From Nissolia schottii (taxonomy: Eukaryota > Streptophyta > Magnoliopsida > Fabales > Fabaceae), in assembly GCA_003254905.1 (NCBI GenBank), contig QANU01094067.1, forward strand, positions 397,073 to 461,072: a stretch of 64,000 nucleotides of DNA, written 5' to 3'. The notes beneath the pieces were generated by a model. That model was given only the letters and a program-made list of their open reading frames with translations, ran no database searches and was not told the origin of the DNA. Within the stretch, counting starts at the first letter, position 1. Each line of letters begins with the position of its first letter. The position numbers and the translations under genes are program-made. Shown here in pieces: positions 14,701 through 28,300 of the stretch.

Positions 14701-15843
14701 TTAGGATTAATTATGTTTTTAGTCCCTGTAAAATTTTAAAGTTTGGTTTTAGTCTCTGTATAAAAGTTTTAGTTCCTGTAAAAGTTAAAAATTTGGTTTT
14801 AGTCCCTGGGGCTGGATGGGGGGTAACGACGCTGACATGACCGTTAATGGCGCTGAAGCGGCACTGATGTGGTGTGTCACGTGGCATGACCCAAAATTTT
14901 AAATTTTAACCATATACCCACCCAACCCGACCCGAAATTAATTTAAAATTTAAAAAAAAAAAAAAAANNNNNNNNNNNNNNNNNNNNNNNNNNNNNNNNN
15001 NNNNNNNNNNNNNNNNNNNNNNNNNNNNNNNNNNNNNNNNNNNNNNNNNNNNNNNNNNNNNNNNNNNNNNNNNNNNNNNNNNNNNNNNNNNNNNNNNNNN
15101 NNNNNNNNNNNNNNNNNNNNNNNNNNNNNNNNNNNNNNNNNNNNNNNNNNNNNNNNNNNNNNNNNNNNNNNNNNNNNNNNNNNNNNNNNNNNNNNNNNNN
15201 NNNNNNNNNNNNNNNNNNNNNNNNNNNNNNNNNNNNNNNNNNNNNNNNNNNNNNNNNNNNNNNNNNNNNNNNNNNNNNNNNNNNNNNNNNNNNNNNNNNN
15301 NNNNNNNNNNNNNNNNNNNNNNNNNNNNNNNNNNNNNNNNNNNNNNNNNNNNNNNNNNNNNNNNNNNNNNNNNNNNNNNNNNNNNNNNNNNNNNNNNNNN
15401 NNNNNNNNNNNNNNNNNNNNNNNNNNNNNNNNNNNNNNNNNNNNNNNNNNNNNNNNNNNNNNNNNNNNNNNNNNNNNNNNNNNNNNNNNNNNNNNNNNNN
15501 NNNNNNNNNNNNNNNNNNNNNNNNNNNNNNNNGAGGGTGAGGGAGGAGGGTGGGTGGGGTACGGGTATGGGTGGTGGGGTTTGCCTTTTTGTTTTTTACT
15601 TTTTAAATTAATTTCAGGTTGGTCGAGTCGGGTGGGTATATGGGTCAAATTTTAAAATTTTGGGTCGTCCCACGTGGCGCGCCGCGTCAGCGCCATTAAC
15701 GGTCACGTCAGCGTCGTTACCCCCCATCCCGCCCCAGGGACTAAAACCAAATTTTCAACTTTTACAGGGACTAAAACTTTTATACAGGGACTAAAACCAA
15801 ACTTTGAAATTTTACATGGACTAAAAACATAATTAACCCTAAT
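14701..15843. mobile_element. Short non-autonomous Mutator-like element with long terminal inverted repeats
   Basis: The left end begins TTAGGATTAATTATGTTTTT and the right end, reverse complemented, begins TTAGGGTTAATTATG. The two ends then stay inverted copies of each other for about 230-260 bp. The shared arm holds repeated phrases of the type GGGACTAAAACC, a GTTAATGGCGCTGA-like segment and an ACGTGGC segment. The terminal sequence resembles that of the large MULE at 42275-51196. No coding sequence is visible, and the centre is replaced by an assembly gap, so true length is unknown. No exact 9-bp target duplication could be confirmed. Confidence 0.75.
14968..15532. other. Assembly gap (565 Ns)
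   Basis: A run of 565 N falls in the centre of the small Mutator-like element, right after a poly-A stretch. Long inverted arms and simple sequence probably blocked assembly. The gap size may be an estimate. Confidence 0.98.
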
Positions 15844-15905
15844 ACCCATGTTATTATTATTGACATTTAGACATGTGTTGTTTAGTAGATTCCGTAACAG
15901 TGTTT

Positions 15906-16320
15906 GAATCTGAATAACTAAAAAATTTGCACTTAAATACTATGATTATGTTTCCGTTAATCTTAAAATTATTTGTTTATGAATAAAAACATGGTATTTT
16001 TTAGGCTTTTCACTGTCTGTCATCGTTATTTTCAATAATTTTTTAATTTAAAACTAAGTTAATATCAAATGACTTATATACCCTTATTTTTGTTTGGTTA
16101 TGAATATGATGATTCCTAATTTGACGTGATCAAAAGATGGTTTCATCAGGTTTGAAATTCTTTTCTTCCCGTTGTCATGAAATTAAATTTTCTTTAAATC
16201 TCTTGGCCAAATTTATGTTGATTTTTCAAGTGAATTTGAATATAGAGATTTCATAACTTAATGCCAATTAATATTTTTATATTTAAATGATAATTAATCT
16301 TATAGCCTCCGCTCCAAATA
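15906..16320. repeat. Dispersed direct duplicate, copy B
   Basis: This is the second copy of the block at 10915-11461, in the same orientation about 5 kb away. It lies just outside the right end of the small Mutator-like element. It is shorter than copy A because the middle is missing, and has many substitutions, so the duplication is not recent. Confidence 0.85.
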
Positions 16321-17032
16321 ACAAAAAAAAAAAAAAGACAAAAGAAAATTATATTAGAAATCAAAATGTATAATTCATGCAGCACTAATCTGTCATTCTC
16401 AAATATAATTTCAAAAAATAAGTTAGTCTTCTATTTTTTTTTCTTATATAACTGTGTGGAAGAATTTTATCTCGCTATGATTGACATCAATGATCAACCT
16501 AACTTGAGTTAATTTAGTTGAATTGAATAGATTTAAAACACATACGAGTTAAGAAAGGTAAAAATGTGGAACAAGGATTAAATGTAAAATTATGTAAACT
16601 TCATCCTTAAAAAATATAGATAAATTTTATGAAAATGTCTCTCCTAATTCATTCGTCACTTACCAAAAGCACATCCTTAATTAAATCGTCACAAATCTTA
16701 ACTGGATTTTATCAAGGATTTCTCATGCATGTGTATTGGTACTCTATTATTTATTTGCCATGTACGTATAGCTAGCCAGGCTTCATATATTGTTGATAGC
16801 TTAAAGGAACGAAAGCAGAGGCGGTTTTGTCCCAGCACTGTGATCTCCCTTGTTTTCTTTGTGTTGATGTTACTCCCAAACAAAGCTACCATTCTTTTAA
16901 GGCATCACTTGTTCAAAAGGATGCATATCTCACCGACCCACATGATGTGATCTTCCTCCACTCTTGTTAATTCACTCTCTCTAACATTATTGGCTGTCAA
17001 AAAAGATGAATGAGACTTATGCATATATATAC

Positions 17033-17073
<41 letters not shown>

Positions 17074-19458
17074 TCGTACTACACACACCCTCGCCTCACA
17101 CATATATTATAGATTCTCTTTTTGTTTAAAAATAGTACTACATTATATATCTACCTCTCTTAATTCACAATAACTTTTTATAGCAACACTAACCCCCACC
17201 AAACCACAGGTGCAACTTGTCATTGAAACCCAACAAGGCCCCTTATTGAAAAGTCACGCTATATGGTCCCATCCTTTTTTACATAATTGATATTGAATCA
17301 GATTGTTATTTCGTTTTTTAGTAGCTATTCACGCTGGAAGGTGTGACACCCTCCCTATCTCTCTATTAATTCCCTCAAGTGATCATTCTGAAAAAGTGTT
17401 GCTAATTCTATTTCGTCTATTGAGCAGGGTATCGTGCTAAAAAGTGAAGGGAAACGAAAAGGGGTGTGTGTTGGTGAGATTAATGATGCTAACATTTTCG
17501 GTCGCTTATATGGGATTTAACAAGAAAAAGGGACTCTTAATATTTCTATTACTTTTCAGTTACATCACCACGCAGACCCACGAGAAGCAACGTTCATACG
17601 AATACATTGTTTCATAATAGTTTACTTTTTCTTTTTGTGATACAGAAAATATAGTTTGCTGTGTGAATGTGTTAAAGCGTTTACTCCGCTATTTTTTTGG
17701 ATATTAGAATTAAGGCAATTTAAACCGAACTCTTATATAATAATTAAGGACTTGTTAACCATAAATTTGCCAATCGATAAACTCGTTAATTTTATCATTC
17801 ATGAGTTTTACAAAATATGCTTTGAGCGTTTCTGAATTTGTACAACAAAAAAAATTTTAAGTAATCTTTGATTGCAAAGTCCAATAATTCCCAAATTCAA
17901 GAACTAATATCTTTTTTTTAGGGTTTAGATTGGGCACGGATGTAAAATTTAGGAGCAAAATTGCGCGTTAAAAGAAAAAAAGAAAATATCCTAATCAACC
18001 TGAGATAAGAGGCAAACATGTTGAGATATGTAACGCAGTTGTATACACATAAATTAAATTCAAGATTTTTAATTAAGCTGAAACAGCCTATATCAACTAA
18101 TGTTTTCGTCAAATATAAATATTTCTCCATGCATACAGGATCCAACTCGGCTTAAAACAATATTAAAAGAAAAGGAAAATCGTTGTGGATTAATAATAAC
18201 CCGAACGAAAGAAAATTGTGGTACTTGTTTGGTACTTCCATAGTTAAATAAAGTAGTGATGTCCCCAAGATTCACTATATAGTTTGTGTGCCCCCAGTCT
18301 GTTCAGTGTTCAGCAATCATGACAGATCACAAATTAGGAATTAATAAGTACATCAATTAACGTGTATCTGTCTATAAAATTGCCTTTTCCAGCATCAAGT
18401 CAGCCACTCTCGTTACTTTCTCACAACATACAAAGTGAGTCATGTGATGTATTATGGAAGAGTGACAAGATTTATACGTATTTTAATACGATCAAACAAC
18501 ATTTCCTTTAAAATAGCTCCTGTTCATGATTCTCTGCTGTTGTCATGAAAGGATGGGAAAATTGGAATGAATGTAAGGGGTCATTTCATTGAATTATGGT
18601 GTCAAAGATGCTCTTACCTTGCCCATGTCCTCGTTGCTGAATCCTAGGTTCTTTCCTTTCTTAAGTTGTTTGTTGGTCTAGGGAATGGAAAACATTTTAT
18701 AAGAAAGGCAATTAAGCTAGACTAGCGGTTGCTTTAAGAAGCTCCAAAATACCCAAGCAGCGAAATTCAAGAAATAAATGGATTGAGTCAATGGCTTTAG
18801 TGACGGGGATTTCAAACCTACAATGAGATATTGATGATTAAATTATGCTGATCTGGCATCTTCGATAAAATTTGGAGCTATTAAGTAAGTATTTAATTTT
18901 CGTGAAGAATCAACACCTACCAATAAGGAAGGCCTACCAAATTTAAGAGGTTGTCATAGGACATTTCATCAACTACGTTTGACTTCTATGCCAAGACCAA
19001 TTGCATTATCATCATTCATACAACACCACATTCGCTTTTATCAACACGCCTTTCACGCCATATATCTTTAACTTGGCTTGAAGTGTGTACCATATTTAGA
19101 AGAATAGGCGGACAGGTATCAAATTCTAGTGATAGAAATTTTGATACTCTATGGAGAACCATCACTCCCAACCGTGAATAAAAGCAATTAAATGATTTTA
19201 TATCACTAACACACGGGACACAAATCCAGCAGGCTTCAAAGAAGTATACAAGGATTAATCCGGAATTGGCCATGAGGATATTATACAACTGAACTTAAAT
19301 TGTACATAATGGAATCAAGGAAACATGTTATTACGAGAATAAAACGAAAAATATACACACGCCTAAGCATAGATTCAACTGCGACAAAATAGAAACATGA
19401 TTAAAGAAAGGGGGAGGGGGGGGGATGATGATGCTTACTAGGAAAAAGATTCCCATTT
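16321..19458. other. AT-rich intergenic DNA
   Basis: No gene recognised. It includes an (AT)n tract at 17045-17070. The DNA next to 19459 probably contains the 3' UTR of the TSO1-like gene. Confidence 0.5.
17045..17070. repeat. (AT)n microsatellite
   Basis: About 13 AT units preceded by several CATA units. Confidence 0.95.
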
Positions 19459-22400
19459 CTAATGGTGAGGGTTGAGAGAAGGAAACGAAGGGATGGATTG
19501 CAATATCAACTTTCTGCCACCTCTGCGAGTAGGAGATTTTCCAAGGCCACAATTAGGAGAGGAGATCCTTTTGCCATTCGGAGAAGAAGTCTTAATGCAA
19601 GCGATGGGAGAGCTATCACCTCCGATAGCATCCCTCATTTCATCATCTGCAACAGTTTGGAAAGGCTTTTCAAACTTAGCTTGAGAAAGAAGAGCATTCG
19701 GTTTCCCAAGCTTTTGGCCCGCAATCAACGCAGAACCGGAGATGGTAGCAACAAAAGCTCTTGGTGGCTTCCCCTTTGATGAAAAGGGTACTGGAAGCAA
19801 CGGTCTGCCACATAAAAAATATCGAATGAAGACCAATAAATGGACATCAATTTTATTATCACAGCAGCCAGACAGTATGCATATCAAACCTGGAAAGCCT
19901 TAATGGTGTTGTGGGAAGAGCCGACTCTGGATTGTCTTCAGTATTCCGAATTTGAGCTTTCTGTGAAGCTGTTTCCACAGCACCCTTTTCACATGCTTCT
20001 GTTTCTTCTTCGGCCTCAGACTCAATTCCTGTGGACACAGAACCTGGACATAGGAAGGAATGGATATCAAACAAAAGATATATTACCGCATAAAACATAT
20101 AATAACTAGAAGAAGAAAATACAAATTGGCCATTGAAAGTTGAAACAGCAAGTTCATAAGTTACTGCAATCATGAGCAATCTAAAAGAAGGCTTACCATC
20201 CTTTCTACCATATGTGTTCTTGCACCCTTCGCATCTACAGCTAATAGAGCAACCAACACCACCCTTCAAATAAAAGCAATATTAGCCATATTATAACTGA
20301 AATTGGAGGCACGTGTGATATAGCGACGGAGAAAACCTGATAACATTCACAATATTTCTTTAGGCAGCTTGATTTCTTGCAGTTACATCCTCTTTTATGC
20401 CGTGCTGAAGCTGGAGTTTTGTTTGGATCCTGCAAAAAAGAATATGTTTAGCATCAAATAAAATGTGGTTAATTACAAAAGTGAAAAACAAGGTTGATTT
20501 TTGTTTTCTGACCCCAATTTCAGGTATGACTTTAGGAGCAAATGCAAGTGGGTTACGAGACTCAATCTGCTTGCGAGTTTGAAGAACGGTATCTTCATGA
20601 ATAGGTTTGTTGAAGCAATCTTGACAAGAGCACGGTTCTATGCAGTAGACTCCAGCAGCAAAGCACTCACAATAACTGATAAAAATAAGAAGGAAAAAAA
20701 ATGTAAAAAAGAAGGCTGAAACAAAAGCTATAACACAATTTCACCTCAAGCTAAGAGAACACACTTGGCACAAAACTGAAGGAAATTGACAAGACTTGTG
20801 TACCCATAAGCAGGACCAATAAAAGAGCATGCATCAAAACTTACAGCTTCAAGCACTTTGATTTCTTGCAATTACACCGTTTACAGGACTCACTTTCTCC
20901 AGCTGTTTCCAACTTGCGCCTGCAAAATCCAGCTTTGATGTCAGGCTTATGAATAGTGGAAATACTAAAATACAAAGGTATGATGTTCAATGAAGACTAT
21001 CAAGCAAAAGAATGACTGATCAGCAACTCCACTTTCCTTTTCTTTTTGGGGCTATTCTGGTGGAAATCTTCACCAGCCATGTAAGCTGATGGCTGGCTAC
21101 AATCTTCATCAGGCTGAACCTCATTCTCTGATGGATCCAGATCTCTTTCAGAAGATGCAGGTACCAATGCTAGATGATGTTCTTCACTTGTAGAGGGTAA
21201 CAAGGAAGAAGTGGAGCTAGGAAGGTTAAGTTGTCTTTCAGAACACAACTTTTCACTTTTTATGCTTCCGTGATCTTTTAAGGTTGCAAGTGCATTCAAG
21301 TGTAAACCAATTCCTGGCACAAAGCAGCTCCGTGAATCACCATTGTGTTTTGTAAGATGCATTTGCTTTTCATTGCCAATATTCCTCTCATCAGAACTGG
21401 TGTTTGAATTGTCATCTGAGTTATTTCTTCTGGCCTTCTCAAAGTCTAGACAGCGCCTCCGTATACCACGGTGTATCACATATACATGCTGTACAAAAAA
21501 CACAAGGTACTTTTAGACTGGTTCAACATATTTGCAGAACAAGTAAAAAGAACAAAACTCAAGCCATCAAATATTTATGAACCACAAAAGAATATAAAGA
21601 ATCATAAACCATGCTACTACAGCATTTATTAGGGAATGAAAAATGAAGCAAAAATTTATAATGATGATTCGTTTTCATATGTTGTTCTTTAAGTAATGAT
21701 TGACAACAAACCACAATGATAATATGGTCTTTTGCTAGCATTATAAATACTACTTCGACACAAACCAAAACAAATAGCAACAACAATATTTAACTGTCAT
21801 TGTTAACCCATCAAAATGTGCCAAATGATGTAAATATGACTTGACCACATGAAAAGAAAAGCCACATGAATTTGGAAAGCAAACCCATTGGACATTAACA
21901 ACACAGGGAGAAGTAACAGGCATAATTAGGCATAAGATAGCATGTGTGAACATTAAACTATACAGCATGCCTTAGGAATAACTCACGATGGAAAACTACA
22001 ACTACATGCATGAAAAGTTGTGAGTCTTGTGACAAACACCCGACTGCAAATCAAGCAGACTAAATTTCCTACCTCATCATCCATTCTCTCACTTGGTTTG
22101 CTAGCCACCAAAGCAACATTGGCAAGATTGTTATGCGTCTGATCTGTGTCTGAGGCTGGTAATGGTTCATGAGGATGATCTTCATTTTCATATTCTGATC
22201 CAGAAGCAACTGGATTAACAATGTGCATTTTGTGACTATCATTGGTGGTAGGTTGTGGTAACAGGGTCATAAAATTGCTAGGCCCTATGGAAGGATCCAA
22301 CTGTTTATTCATTATACCCTTAAAAACTTGGGTCACATTTGGCGAACTGAAAATCAACAAATCAGAGGCATCAGTGATTAAATTATCCCAATCACAATCT

Positions 22401-23987
22401 GGGCGATCAATTTTTGGTTCAGTCTGACATATTTCTTGAAGATGCAGTTCACCCTCAACTGAAACATTTTTAGGGCCCTCCTGCATATAGGCAACATCTG
22501 ATGCTGCATCAGAAGGCAATTCCAGAAGAGTATTAGCCTCATCACCACAAAGTAACGGATCATATCCAGGGCTACCAGAATTATATTTTAAGGCCAGTGG
22601 CAGCTCAATTTCACTAGATGGCTCAATCGAAGCATCTCCTACAGAAATCCCTTGATCAGCATTTCCATCTGGCTCACTTGAATTACGACATTCATGAGTT
22701 GAATCTGCAAGAGCCTCCTCAGATGATTGAATATGACTTGCATCTTCGGATGAAACTTTTGGCTTTGATGTTTCCAAAAGGTTATGTCTAGAAACAAATA
22801 ATAGGGAACTATCAAAAATCAGGCCACTAAAACATCTGTATAGACAAATGTAACTTAAAATTATATAAAGAACAATAAACATGGCAAGATTCTACAAACT
22901 ACCTCCTCAGGAATCTAGATTCCCTGTGACTGGCGACATGGGGCGATGTGAAAACCGATGGAGGGGACGAAAAGCTAAGTGAGTTGAAGGTCTGGGTAAT
23001 GTGAGCAGACTTAACAGGCTTTATAGGAGATAGATTGTTGATATAGTTAAACACGGGTGAATCCTGCACATAGCATGAACATGATTAAGCTGGATAAATT
23101 AAAGGGAAATGTCATGTATATACAAACAACACAAAAGTCCACCTCATGTTGCATCGAGAAAACCATGGAGATTAATCACTTCTAAGCAAATCGGGGGGAA
23201 AATTAAATTTGTTAAAACTAAAATACCTAATCACACAGGGATTGCTCAATTGAACATTATAATTTAGAAATATCTACAAACCCTTAGAAGGAAGTAAAAC
23301 CTAGAGGAGAATGACATAGATCCCAAAGCAGAAGATTATAAACTAAAAATGAAAACAAGAATGTGAGTTTCCACTAGTGTGAGCCAGTCCAATCTGTGAG
23401 AAGCTATCAGAAGCAAAAAGATGAGAAATTGAGCAAATGGGGGGAAATTGAACTAAATTATTTCCCCCCAATCTGATTGCAAATAAATGAAATTTGTTCA
23501 CAGAAAGCAAGCTCAAAATGAGGGGGAGGGGGGAAATCAATTGTAGCCCACGGAGTCAAAAACTCCAACTAACACAAACAAACAAACAAGATAAATAAGG
23601 AGCGTAGCACGCAAGGGAAAAGGCGAAAATCAAGGAACTTGAGAAGAGATCTGCATCACTGAAGCTGATTAACAAGACTTGCTCTGAAAATTAAAACACA
23701 CTCATACACAAAATAGACCACTGCATCTACTTCAGCAAGGCTTTTTAAAAAAAAAAGAAAAAGAAAAAAAAGAGAGAACATTTTTTTTTTCGCCAAAAGA
23801 AGAGGCAAAAAAAATTGAACTAGAAAAATTCATCCAGCCCAGGAAAAATTGAGACGGAAGACAAAAGTAGTGATGAAGCACATGCAGAAAAACCTAGAAA
23901 GTAAGAAAAAGAAAGTGAAAATGGGGAGAAAGCAACCTCAAATCTGGGGAGAGGGCCGTTGACGTTGTTCCTGTCCGGCGTGTCCAT
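19459..23987 (-). CDS. TSO1-like CXC-domain (CPP family) DNA-binding protein
   Basis: CPP/TSO1 proteins are nuclear, bind DNA through two cysteine-rich CXC modules and act in DREAM/MuvB-type cell-cycle complexes and floral development. Ten coding exons on the minus strand: 23987-23937, 23063-22903, 22787-22073, 21488-21033, 20912-20845, 20675-20513, 20429-20337, 20263-20197, 20043-19890 and 19804-19459, giving 757 residues. The start is [17 protein letters not shown]; the next exon holds the [16 protein letters not shown] motif. CXC1 lies at about residues 471-507 ([18 protein letters not shown]), CXC2 at about 553-586 ([15 protein letters not shown]), joined by a linker with the family signature RNPLAFAPK. 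An NSPKKKRK basic stretch before CXC1 may be a nuclear signal. The junction between exons 4 and 5 is ambiguous (see findings). It could match TSO1 or SOL1/SOL2. Confidence 0.93.
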
Positions 23988-24245
23988 TTTGCTGCAGCAG
24001 AGAGTGAGAGAGAGAGGGAAACATTCCTCACTCTCTCCAGTGAGAGAGGTACACACACACTCTCTCTCTCTCTCTGATCTGTTTCGGTTGCCGTTTTATG
24101 AGAGATGAGAAGAGAATAGAGAAATTCAACTAGTGTTGAGGCGGGAGAACCTGATTTTTCTCGTGATGATAAAAAGAAAATAAATGTTATTTTGACGCAT
24201 TGTAAACACTCTCTCTTTCCGCTCCCATATATTATAAATTCAAGT
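23988..24245 (-). promoter_or_regulatory. Probable leader and core promoter of the TSO1-like gene
   Basis: Read on the minus strand, a TATA-like TATAATATAT lies near 24226-24238. It is followed by CT/GA-rich leader DNA, including (CT)n at about 24059-24076 and a GA-rich block at 24004-24018. Spacing suggests transcription begins near 24200. This is inferred from base composition only. Confidence 0.35.
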
Positions 24246-25136
24246 TCACGTTAATTTCATAACATGTGTGAAAAGAAAATCTTAATTTCTGCCTCAACTT
24301 TAATTTACAAAATAGCATTTTTTATTTTTTTAAAAAACCTATCCCACCACACAGCGGTTTATTATTTTTATTTTTTTTCCTTTTCTTTTTATGGTCCTAT
24401 CATAGTCTAGTCTTCTACTTCTAGTATTTTATTTTTGTTAAGGATTGCCCGTCTTATGTGTTTTCAAAGATGCATTGATTGTCAATTATTGACTATGGAG
24501 GGTTACACTAATTTTTATTTTTTCTATAAAGGGGGTTACACTAATTATTATCACTACAAGTTACGGTATGATTTATTTAAATTAAACTCTATTATTTTTA
24601 ATGTGCACCACACGAAATTGAAAGGGCTTGTATAGTAAATTACATTTTTTTTTCATTATTATTTGCGAATTTAGAAAAATACGAATACAAAAAGATAAAT
24701 AAGATTTAAAAAGTAAGTTTTAGGGTCAACAAATGAGGGGTTAATATTTTTCACTTAATTTTAGTATGTAAAAATAAAATCACTTGTTTAAAATTATTAG
24801 TAGGAATCTTCACTAGTAAATTACGGTTCTTTTCAACCATGGTGGCACTAGATCACTGGCTGCCAATTGAAGTTTGGTATGGTGACTATTTGTACTACAA
24901 ATTAACACGTATTTTTCATTTGAAACAGAACAATAATAAAATTGAAGTAGAACAATTTATTATTTTTAATGGGAAAAAGAGAAAAGCGGTGCCGTTAAAG
25001 TTTTGGGATGAGATGACTAATGACTAATTAGAAGCTGCCAGTCTGCCACATAAGCCGTTTTAGGTATTGGCGCGCGGCTAATTCGAAAAGTGCGTGAGTA
25101 CACAGCCAGGCGTGATAATTAAATATAAAAAAATAT

Positions 25137-25354
25137 TATATGTACACTCAATTTTATACACTTATACATATATTATTAATTATGCATAAACTTTATTCTG
25201 ATAAATGCATAAACATTACAAACTTATATATGATATTCTCAATTATACTTAATTAAGTGCACAAATAATACAGGCATTAAAACACAAATTTTAGGTATAT
25301 AAGTATAAAATGTATGTATGATGTATATTTTTTAGTGTACGTGTAACAGGACTC
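25137..25354 (-). mobile_element. MITE, copy 1 (reverse orientation)
   Basis: Reverse-complement copy of the units at 41051-41276 and 51392-51618. The ends are inverted repeats: one end reads TGTACACTCAATTTTATACA, the other, reverse complemented, reads GAGTCCTGTTACACGTACAC. The core includes CTTAATTAAGT and the cluster found in the other copies. It has no coding capacity. This copy is the most diverged of the three. Confidence 0.8.
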
Positions 25355-28300
25355 TTAAATACGCATAACAAAAGTAGAAAACCATAGTACTATTAAGAAA
25401 ACCATAATTTTGTCAACTAAATAATTATCAAAATAATATGATATTATTTTTAAGCGTGTGTATTGATTAATAAATATTTTAATATTTATTTGATTATATG
25501 TGTAATTAATTTTCTTTTTAATTGATTATAGTAAAACCATATCTATATTTGTATGTATTAAGGTAATGTGTTTCGTTTTAATGGTATGAAAAAATTGCAT
25601 ATATGCACAGTAAATTACTACTGAAAGTAATAGAAAACTATTTTTTAATAATAATTTGTATAATGGTTAAAATTTAGGTTTCATTTGATAAAAATATATC
25701 ACATTTTTAAGACAGATTATACTTATAATAGAAGGTAAGTGCTCCCCTATTTGCCCAAAAGTATGGGAGCATCACATACTCAAAAATTCTTAACTACTCG
25801 TTCTAATGCCAATAACTAAGATTGCGTTTGGAACATCTCTAAACCACTAATTGCTGGTGCACACTAGCACCATCCCCTCTTGCAGTGATATTCCCTACGG
25901 ATAAATTTCGCCGTCTGCAAATCACTTTTAGCCACTCCAACCATGATTTCACTAAAAAAAATGCTATAATTTCAATTTCCATCTTATTTATTTCTTTGCT
26001 CTACCGTGAATTTTGTTGTGTTTCCTTTTCTCCTAAGTTTAGGTATAAAAGAAGGAGAAAAGAAATTATTATAGGTATAACAGTCACGTGACTCATCCCA
26101 ACCGCATTAAATAGAAGAAAACAAGAAAAGAAAAAGGAGAAAAAAAAAGGAGGAGATAATGATATAAAAGGATGGACGGTGAAGATTGGGTGTGTCTTAT
26201 AATATGGTTTCTTTTTACAATTGCTCATACCCACATTCCCTGCTGCCCTGGGGGGTGAAGTTCATGCGAAATCATAGTGTCTTCTTTTTTAGTAACATGT
26301 GTACTTTGTCAGTCACGTGCCATACAGCTGGCACTATATACATTCCCACTAGTAATTGTAAGAGTCTTGGTCTTTGCATATAAATTTGCTGACAAATGGA
26401 GCAGGTTCACCTTAATATAGTAAAATATTATTGAACTTCGATCACTAATTCCATGAATTATGTTATGATATTCGAGTTTGGAAGGAAAACAAACGAACGA
26501 GTCTAGTGTGTTTGTGAGATTTTCAGGCAACGAGGAGGGTGTGTGTGTCAGAGAGACCCTAGATTGCCAAATTATAACGCAGTTGACTAAATATTATAAT
26601 GGGCTTGACTTGGTCCACAATTTCGTAATTCATGGATGCTGTTTGCTACATGAATATGACCGAAAGAAAGGCCAAAAAGCCTTCAAAATTAAATATAAAA
26701 CGAAAAAAAAAATCTTATATGTGGGAAAAGATCAAAGATCAAGGGAGGTGTCCTAAGTTTGTATATGTCGAGGGATTATATTAATAAATCTTTCGGAAAT
26801 TTAGATGCATGTCCTCTTTGGGTGGATAATGCAAGCTGGTAATGTGAATCAAGGTTTTTTTGTCTTGTTTCGTGTATGTTTCTTAAAGGAAGTTTCTTGC
26901 ATGGCCATTTCCGAAGAGGATCGGATACGCAAAATTTGTTCACCAAATTAGCCTGTCCTTTCTTGTTCTTGATGATATTGCTTGCTCTCTATATCAAGGA
27001 GCGCGTTAATCTTGATATTTAATAACCATGAGTACATATATAGCCATCTAAGGCTGTGTTTTGTATACGAATGAAAATAAGAAATTTCTATAAATGAGAT
27101 TTATGTCTAAATTTTACTTATGATCCTTATTCATAAAAATTGATTTCCTATCTTTACTTCATACCAAATATACCCTACACATCCCCCCCCCCCCAAGGAT
27201 TTGAGGGCAATGAGGCTGCGTTGCATTTCTTGCTTAATTTTATGTGTGATGAAAGTTCGAATATGAAATCTCCTCTAAAGCAGCGATAATTTGCGTTTTA
27301 GTAATGAATGAGAGGCTCTTACAGTTTTACTCATTATATAGGCAATGTGAGGACAAAAGAGAAATGGTCAAGTTCCAAGGTTAGCAATGTATGATTCTCT
27401 CCAACCTTTTTTATTTTATAAGGAAACTGTTTTTTGAAAAGTGGATGTATTGACCGCATAGCCAATAATAATTGACTGGACCATGCAGTTTTTCTTCTGA
27501 AACCGGAGTCTACATTTATTTCTTTACTTTGTTATATTGAAACTTGCTAGTGGGGAAAAAGGAAAAGTCAATATTACAGAGGAAAATGTCAGAATTAAAG
27601 AAATTACTACATAGGAGGGTACTGTGTGGTTGTAATCACAGTTTTCTATGGACTACGGTATGTGTGAAGCCATAAGTTATTGGAACCATTTTCATTTCTC
27701 TATGTATGCCACGTTGCTAATGAACTTTCCAAGATTATGTCTCCTTCTGGCTTCTGTATTCATTTTTCTTATAAAAATGATTTTTTTTTTATGAAGATTG
27801 AATTATTATGTCAATTTATCGTATTTTAGTCATCGATAAATAAAATTTTATTGAAGTTTAACATCTATTAAAGTTTAAGGATAGATATAATATAAATCGA
27901 CGTCCTATAAATATAAATGCAAATAACAAATAACAAATGTACTTTATCGTATTTTGCTAGGTTATAACGGATTAAAGAAGTATATTTACAGTCCTAACTA
28001 TGAGTATTTTAATTTGTTCATTCTTTGTCAACAAAAAGTTGTTTTTTGTGTCTAGCTACTATCCGATTGCAGCTCAGCCAAAGGAACATTTCGGGGCAAT
28101 TGATTTCGTAAAAGACACAATGGATTATACTATAATTTATCATCATGTGTCATAGGATTCATTGCTTTTGCTTCTTTTTTTTTTTAAGTTTAATTGTTAT
28201 GCATTTATTCAATCAAATATTTTATATAAATAAAAATAGTTAATATCATCCACTGTTTAAAAAGTGTTTCATATAAAATAAATTGATTTAATGATAATAT

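Noticed and set aside
14950-15648. Open frame running through the N gap
   Set aside because: The frame exists only because the unknown bases contain no stop; it has no meaning.
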